Source of the DNA: Hevea brasiliensis
Taxonomy: Eukaryota; Streptophyta; Magnoliopsida; Malpighiales; Euphorbiaceae
Length of the DNA stretch: 64,000 nt
NCBI RefSeq assembly: GCF_030052815.1
Contig: NC_079499.1
Span: 71,191,760 to 71,255,759, forward strand
Direction: 5' to 3'
The notes below the pieces were generated by a model, which was not told where the DNA came from, ran no database searches, and was given only the letters and a program-made list of their open reading frames with translations. The translations under genes were made by a program, and so were the position numbers. Of the stretch, positions 58,589-64,000 are shown in pieces (position 1 is the first letter of the stretch; each line of letters opens with the position of its first letter).

Positions 58589-58993
58589 CCTCAAAGTTTC
58601 TCCTTGGAAGAGGATTATGAGATTTGGCAGAACGGGGAAATTGAGTCCTCGTTTCATCGGACCATATGAGGTTTTGGAAAGAGTGGGTCCTTTGGCATAT
58701 CGGTTGGCATTACCTCCAGAGCTAGCAAGGATACACAGTGTCTTCCATGTGTCCATGTTAAGGAGGTACAGATCTGACCCATCTCATGTACTATCAGTTG
58801 AAGAGATTGAGGTAAATCTAGACCTCTCATATGAGGAAGACCCATAAAAATTCTGGCTTATGAGGTGAAGTAGCTGAGAAACAAACAGATACACTTGGTT
58901 AAAGTGCTGTGGAACCATCATTCAGGCCAAGAAGCTACTTGGGAATGTGAAGAGGATATGAGGAGACAGCACCCACAGCTGTTCAGAGACTAA
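58589..58993 (+). pseudogene. Gypsy D integrase C-terminus and chromodomain
   Basis: It resumes D pol after gypsy E. The open piece 58617-58847 reads RFGRTGKLSPRFIGPYEVL, then FHVSMLRRYRSDP and NLDLSYEEDP, then stops. The chromodomain (VKVLWNHHSG-like, then EATWECEEDMRRQ) is encoded in the next frame and ends at TAA 58991-58993. The polypurine tract follows 35 bp later. Confidence 0.88.
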
Positions 58994-59041
58994 TGCCAGG
59001 TAAAAATTTCGAGAAGAAATTTATTTTAAGGGGGGGAGAAT

Positions 59042-62000
59042 TGTAACACCCCTTTGTTCGGTAGTGCATTCTACTGTTCCGGTGACTAGTGTTGTCCGGA
59101 CAGCTAGGATGCCTAGAACTACACTTTGATATGAGGGAGGAGACATAAAATAATGAAATACAAGAAAAGAAAATACAAGAAAAACAAAGGAAAAATAATA
59201 GCAAAGAAATGTAACCAAGTTAAGCGAGCCGAGAACCCTAGCGATGGGTGATCAGGGAAGTCACGGCGTGGACCATTGACTAGCTACAATGCGGGAACCC
59301 CTGGAAAATATTTTTAGGACTTAAAGAGACCCCTATTGAAGTATAAATATCATTAGAAATATCAAAGAAAAATTAATTAATTAGTACAAAGAAAAGTGAT
59401 AAATCGAAAAACGGACAAAACCCGGTGTTACCGAAAATTCGGGAATGTAACCCAAACAGGGGCATTATGGTCATTTGACATCCTGAATTGTCTTTTGACC
59501 TAAATATCCATTAAAAATAAATAATATTACACTTGGAAAATATAATGAAAAATTAAATTGGTGGTTCCTAAAGTAAATAGCAAAAATTATGGGTTTAATG
59601 TGGGATAAATGAAAGTTAAACTTATTATATGATTTAATTTGAGTAAGTGGACCACTATAGAATAAATGAAGAATAAAATGGGCAGGTGTAAGTTCATTAA
59701 ACAATCTGCAATTTCATTCTTCTCCAAGTCCTTCATCCATGTCGAAGTGGAAAGGTGAAGAACCTCCATTGCCGTTTTGCATGAAGCTCCATTAACCTCC
59801 TCATTTCACCTCCAATCACCTAAGTGGCTTCATTAAGTTTTATCTCCACATCATAAGGAAGAGTTTGATACCAAAATCAAGAAGTTTAGTAAAGGTTTAG
59901 CAAGTCCCAACCATAGGTAAGTTTGTATTTTTTAATATTACTTTGTTAAACTTTGTATACATGTTTTGGGTGTTTGATTTGTGAAGAAAATTTTCAAGTT
60001 TGAGGAGTTATTGATATATCCAGTTTGGACAGCCATGGGGTTGGATGTTAATGAAATATTCATACATATATTTGATGAGAATTTATGTTGAGTAGGGTGA
60101 TTTAATGTCCTAGTAAGTTATTCCCATGTATATGTGGTGATTGTGCATTTGAAATTGAAGTGGAGGAAGTTATGTGAAACTTTGGCAAGGTGGAGCAATT
60201 CGGCAGCCTTGGGACTCTTTAATGAGTGTTTTAATTCATGAAGATATTGGGTGAATTGTGACATTGAGGATTGATGAAAATGTATGTAAATTGGTTGTGG
60301 AAATTGTATGTAATAATAAGTAGTGTTTATGTGAGTATATTGTTGTATTTGGACTTTATGAATTAGAGTTTTATTTGGTGTATTGAGGATGTTTGTATTC
60401 TGCCCAAAATGATCTTAATGTGAAGTGGTAAATGGTTTTGGTAATGTACCAAAACATAATGGGGTTGAGAGGTGGATTTGTAGCAAGGTAAATGTGTAAT
60501 GAATAGATGTTTAAGCAATGTAATTAAGGGCAGTGTGCATTTTAGCCTATAACTCTAAATATGTAACTCCAATTGGTATGAGACCAATTGGAGGTGAAAC
60601 TAGGCACAAAATGTGCCAACTTTCATGAAGGAAACATAGCAAAATTCTGCTTGCAAGGTAACTTGAAAAATGACCAAATACGGATTAAGTACAATTGAGA
60701 CCTGAAAATTGACCAATTGGGCAGCAGTTAGTGTTTAGGCCATAACTCACTCAAAACAGGTCCAATTGACCTGAACTTTTAACCATGAATAGTTAATACC
60801 CATACCTACAAGTCTTATGAAGACACCAAAGTCCAGAAATGACCATAAGCAAGTCAAACAGGTTGCATAAGTTCGGGTCCAAAAACTGGCCGAACCAAAG
60901 TTGACCAAATTTGACCTAAAATGACCTAATTGGATGCCATTTGACCAGCAATAGTAAAATGACCATAACTTGGTCTACATAACTCAGAATGACCTAAAAT
61001 TTTGCCTCGCATTCCATAAGACATAGATCTACAAGTTTGTAGTTTTGACTGAAACCCGAAAACCGAGGGAACTAGGCCGTCCAGCTAGGTCAAACTAGTA
61101 TCCCGGAATCCAGCAAGTTGCAATAAAATGCACTAAACAAGGAAATGAAATTGGTAACATATACCAACCCTAAAACACTATCGAATGTGACATATTAGTG
61201 ACACTAAAACCTAATTTACCTAGAACGCATCAAGGGTCGATATATTAGGTGATTAAGCAAATAATAGCTTTCAGTGAATTACTTATCAAGCATTATCGAT
61301 AGAGACAGTTTAATTTAGTACTGAAACACTTCAAATTGTGTTTCTCAGTTAGTAAAGACTCAGGGAAAGGGAAGGAAACACTAAGTCCAGACCAGGAGAC
61401 AGTTATCAGAGGTTTGTGCACAATAGCTATTTCTTTTGAATTATTTTCAATTGAAATAAATTTTGACTATTTGTATATTATTGTTTTAAATTGTGAAACT
61501 GTGAAAAAAATTGTTTGAATAATATTTGATGGATACTTATTGATTGAAAAGCACTGTAAATGGTTTGAAACCACAGCTATCATGTATATTGATTGTATTA
61601 CTCGCTAGCTTGTCTAGTGGGATGAATTGAATTCCCTCTCTAGCTGAAGTGTTGAGGTGTGTGCCTGTTGAGGACGAATTGGATGAGTACTCATATTTTT
61701 GCTAGCTAGCTATGTTATTCCTCATTAGTCATCGACTTTTGGGATGAATTGAATACCTCATTAGCCATCGGCTTTTGGGACGAATTGAACTTTGGAACAT
61801 GATTAAGCTGTGTGTGATTTATTGATATGTATTGTGAGATTGTGAAATGAATTTAAACTCTTATTGACATATACTGTCTTTTGAATTCAACCATGATCTG
61901 ACTTATTGAAATTTATTCTAATATTGAGAAATGAAATTTAAATTCTTATTGACAATTACTGTCTTGAAATTAACTATAGTTTTAAGTATCCACTATTTAT

Positions 62001-62692
62001 ATAACTTGTGAATTGTGATTTAAAGTTATATTTGGTTAATGTTGTGCACCACTGAGACATTGTCTCAGCGATAGCTTTTTATTGTTGTTGCAGGAAGACA
62101 GACAGATAGGGCAGCAGACTAGGCTGCTAGTACACCCAGCGAGAGATTTTTCGGGTATAATGAGTATACCATATTTTGCATTTTGTACTGTAATGTATGA
62201 TCACTGTATGTATATATTATTTTTGATTTTGAGCAGTTGTAAATTAAAATTATACATTGAAGTTGTAAAATAATTATGAGTTATTTTGGCTTGTAAAAAT
62301 TGTATTATATTTCTTTTATCTCAGTCTTTGAAAATCACTGTGGATTTGAGTTGAGAAATATGTTGTGTTGAGAACTATGTTGGAGTTGAGATTAGGAAAA
62401 ATATTGAAGTGCTTTTTACAGGTTTTCTGAAGAACTGTTTTATTCAAAATACAGATGGCACTCTGCCAAAATTTTTACAGATATTCCAAATAATTCAAAT
62501 GTGTTAGTTCTATCACTTCAGTTCAAAAAGGTTTTTAACACCTGTAAATAGTGCCCACCACTGTAAAAGAAGTAAGAAAAGTTTTTAAAATCCCTTGTAG
62601 TATATTTAATGGGTTATCAGTAGACGGAGTTGGTAATTCATTAGGTATACTACGGGATCATGTTATGCCTTACAGAGGGGTAGGGTGTGACA
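59042..62692 (+). repeat. Gypsy D 3' LTR
   Basis: 3651 bp. A putative donor, ATAG|GTAAGT, has its GT at 59917. The stem-loop is at 62052-62068, and the acceptor TTGTTGCAG|G (AG 62092-62093) is intact here, unlike in the 5' LTR. Confidence 0.93.
62052..62093 (+). promoter_or_regulatory. Stem-loop plus putative splice acceptor, gypsy D 3' LTR
   Basis: GTGCACCA, then CTGAGA, loop CATTG, TCTCAG (62052-62068), then CGATAG, a T-rich run and TTGCAG|G. The AG ends 25 nt after the stem. The stem sequence differs from the solo LTR and gypsy E, but pairing is kept. Confidence 0.55.
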
Positions 62693-62697
62693 GGTGT

Positions 62698-62840
62698 ATA
62701 GCCATGTGTTGGCTCCTACTAGTTATATATGGAGATACGTGTTGATCAAGATGGAATCCATTGCCCAAATTAAATAGGGATAAATTCCTATGTTCATTTA
62801 ATTGTTCTTGATGTTTCAAGTTCCTGGCCAGGACAGACAG
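62698..62840 (+). repeat. Copia C 3' LTR, second segment
   Basis: It continues the LTR interrupted at 39536, matching 32345-32495 of the 5' LTR, and is broken again at 62840 by gypsy F. The last five bases, GACAG, are the candidate left TSD of F. Confidence 0.9.
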
Positions 62841-64000
62841 TGTAACACCCTCCATGCAGCAACTCCGTACATTCTACTGTTCCGGTGACTAGTGTGGGTC
62901 TGGATAGCTAGAACGTCCGGAAAAATATTTAAACTAAAGTGAGGAACCATAATTAACTCAAATATTAATAATAAAAACTTAAGAAAAATTTTAGAAATAA
63001 AATGCAACCAAGTTAAATGAGCCAGTGCCCTAGCGATAGGTAACCCAGTGGGAAGTTGCGGTTCTCGTAACTAGGAGCCCTAGACCCGGGGGAAAATTCA
63101 TAAAATAATTTTTGGGATTCCAGAGAAGGGTCATTGAGGTGTCTATGGCATTAGAATGCCAAGAAAATGCTTAAAAAAATTTTCCAATTGGTACAGACAA
63201 TTTTAGTCTGTTAAGCCAAACGGAGAGCATTTTGGTCATTTCACCTTCAGAGGTGATTTTTGACCTACTTGTCCAGTTAAGTAAATAATTACTATGACAT
63301 AAAATATGAATAAATATTACTAAAAATTAAATTGAAAATGAGTAGAGAAGAGAAGAAAAGAAAATGAAAAAAAATACTAATTATGACATCATATGATGTC
63401 ATTAAACACTTACCCACCAATCCCCATTAGATAACCACTTAATTAACTAATAAAAGAGGATAAATGAGACCAAAAATGGGAAAAGCAATCTGCTCCTTTC
63501 TTCCTCAACATTTCAGCCGTAACCCATTTTCCCTTCCACCCAAACCTCCATTAAAGCTCCACCAAAGCTTCATAACTCACCAAATCTCATCCCAAAATCC
63601 TAAACACCCTTTACAAAAATTAACCCCCACATCAAGAGCAAGGTTTTGATTATCATAAATTGAAGAAATTCCAAGGTTTATATAAGCCAATAAAGAGACC
63701 AAAGAGGTTAGTGCATGTTAATTACTTAATCTTGTTTATTTCTTAACATTTAGTTTGAATATGAACAAATAATTAAGAAATTGAGATAAATCATGTGTGA
63801 AATTGAGAATGGAATTTTGGCTAGCTTTATGAGAGTGGTAGTTGATGGTTTTGATGGATTTAAAATGGCCTAGAAATGGTGTTGATGTGTAGACATAAAT
63901 TTGAAATGGATTAGTATGCCTAATTGACATGTGTTGTGTGAACCTTGAATTGGAGCTAGGGTTTGGACACAAAAACTTAGATCTTGTTCATGTGTTGGTG
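62841..64000 (+). mobile_element. Gypsy F: Tekay-like LTR of the gypsy E family, cut by the window end
   Basis: It starts TGTAACACCCTCCATGCAGC and matches the reverse complement of the gypsy E LTR (CTACTGTTCCGGTGAC, then CGTCCGG and CGCTAGGG-type segments). It contains the palindrome TGACATCATATGATGTCA (63384-63401), a TATA-like AATAAAAGAGG (about 63449) and a donor GAG|GTTAGTGC with GT at 63707. Whether it is a full element or a solo LTR cannot be told. Confidence 0.85.
63384..63401. promoter_or_regulatory. 18-bp perfect palindrome upstream of the gypsy F promoter
   Basis: TGACATCATATGATGTCA is self-complementary over all 18 bases. The same two TGACATCA arms with a three-base spacer occur in both gypsy E LTRs (50149-50167 and about 58022-58040), upstream of the TATA-like site. 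TGACATCA resembles bZIP-type binding sites. Confidence 0.55.

Larger units (their letters stand above)
39537..62692 (+). mobile_element. Gypsy D: Tekay/Del-type chromovirus, carrying gypsy E inside
   Basis: The LTRs 39537-43186 and 59042-62692 are equal in length (about 3.65 kb) and flanked by GGTGT at 39532-39536 and 62693-62697. The primer-binding site TAGTATCAGAGC (one change from the tRNA match) is at 43195-43206. The polypurine tract AAGGGGGGGAGAAT (59028-59041) abuts the 3' LTR. Gag, protease, RT, RNase H and integrase run 43377-47581, then gypsy E interrupts, then the integrase tail and chromodomain are at 58589-58993. It is the same family as gypsy A. It inserted in the 3' LTR of copia C. 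Confidence 0.95.

Noticed and set aside
63464..63649. A 61-codon ORF in the gypsy F LTR
   Set aside because: It lies between the TATA-like site and the putative donor, so it could be an upstream ORF. It has no counterpart in the E LTRs and no domain.

Overview
The window is plant nuclear DNA made almost entirely of nested LTR retrotransposons. I see no host gene, tRNA, rRNA, CRISPR or bacterial-style operon. The family mix (Tekay/Del-type Ty3-gypsy chromoviruses with 3-5 kb LTRs, an Athila-type gypsy element, Ty1-copia elements with 2.1 kb LTRs, and two TRIMs) and the AT-rich base composition suggest pericentromeric heterochromatin of a eudicot. A species such as a Euphorbiaceae tree is only a guess.

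Left half (1-31561). The outermost layer is a decayed Tekay-like LTR of which only the 3' part remains (25874-26879 plus 31557-31561). An Athila element sits in it and runs in from the left edge: an env-position pseudogene (2-763), a 3' untranslated region (764-14282, interrupted) and a 3' LTR (14283-25873, interrupted). Three elements landed in Athila: a 392-bp TRIM (815-1206, TSD TTAGT), a gypsy element A on the minus strand (2222-13722, TSD CCCTT), and a copia element B on the minus strand inside the Athila LTR (15594-25576, TSD TTTCC). A second TRIM (6658-7187, TSD CTTCT) split the RNase H of gypsy A. A 4.67-kb solo LTR (26880-31551, TSD AGGTG) inserted five bases before the end of the outer LTR.

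Right half (31562-64000). After a 268-bp unassigned spacer, copia C (plus strand, same family as B) starts at 31830. Its 3' LTR begins at 39012 and was hit twice: by gypsy D (39537-62692, TSD GGTGT, same family as A) and by gypsy F (62841 to beyond the window). Gypsy E (47582-58583, minus strand, TSD GTATT, same family as F) is nested inside the pol gene of D. Every coding region is broken by stops or frameshifts, so no element in the window looks autonomous.

The most interesting signals are not genes. (1) Five gypsy LTRs carry a short stem-loop whose stem sequence differs between families while pairing is kept. It is flanked by ACT and AGCG and always ends 23-26 nt before a pyrimidine-rich (C/T)AG. 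With a matching GT donor after the LTR promoter, this looks like an intron inside the LTR. (2) Differences between paired LTRs, and several frameshifts, cluster at CAG/CTG trinucleotides, the plant CHG methylation context. This may be a sequencing artefact of methylated DNA or a real mutational process. (3) Gypsy E carries a possible 74-bp intron in integrase.
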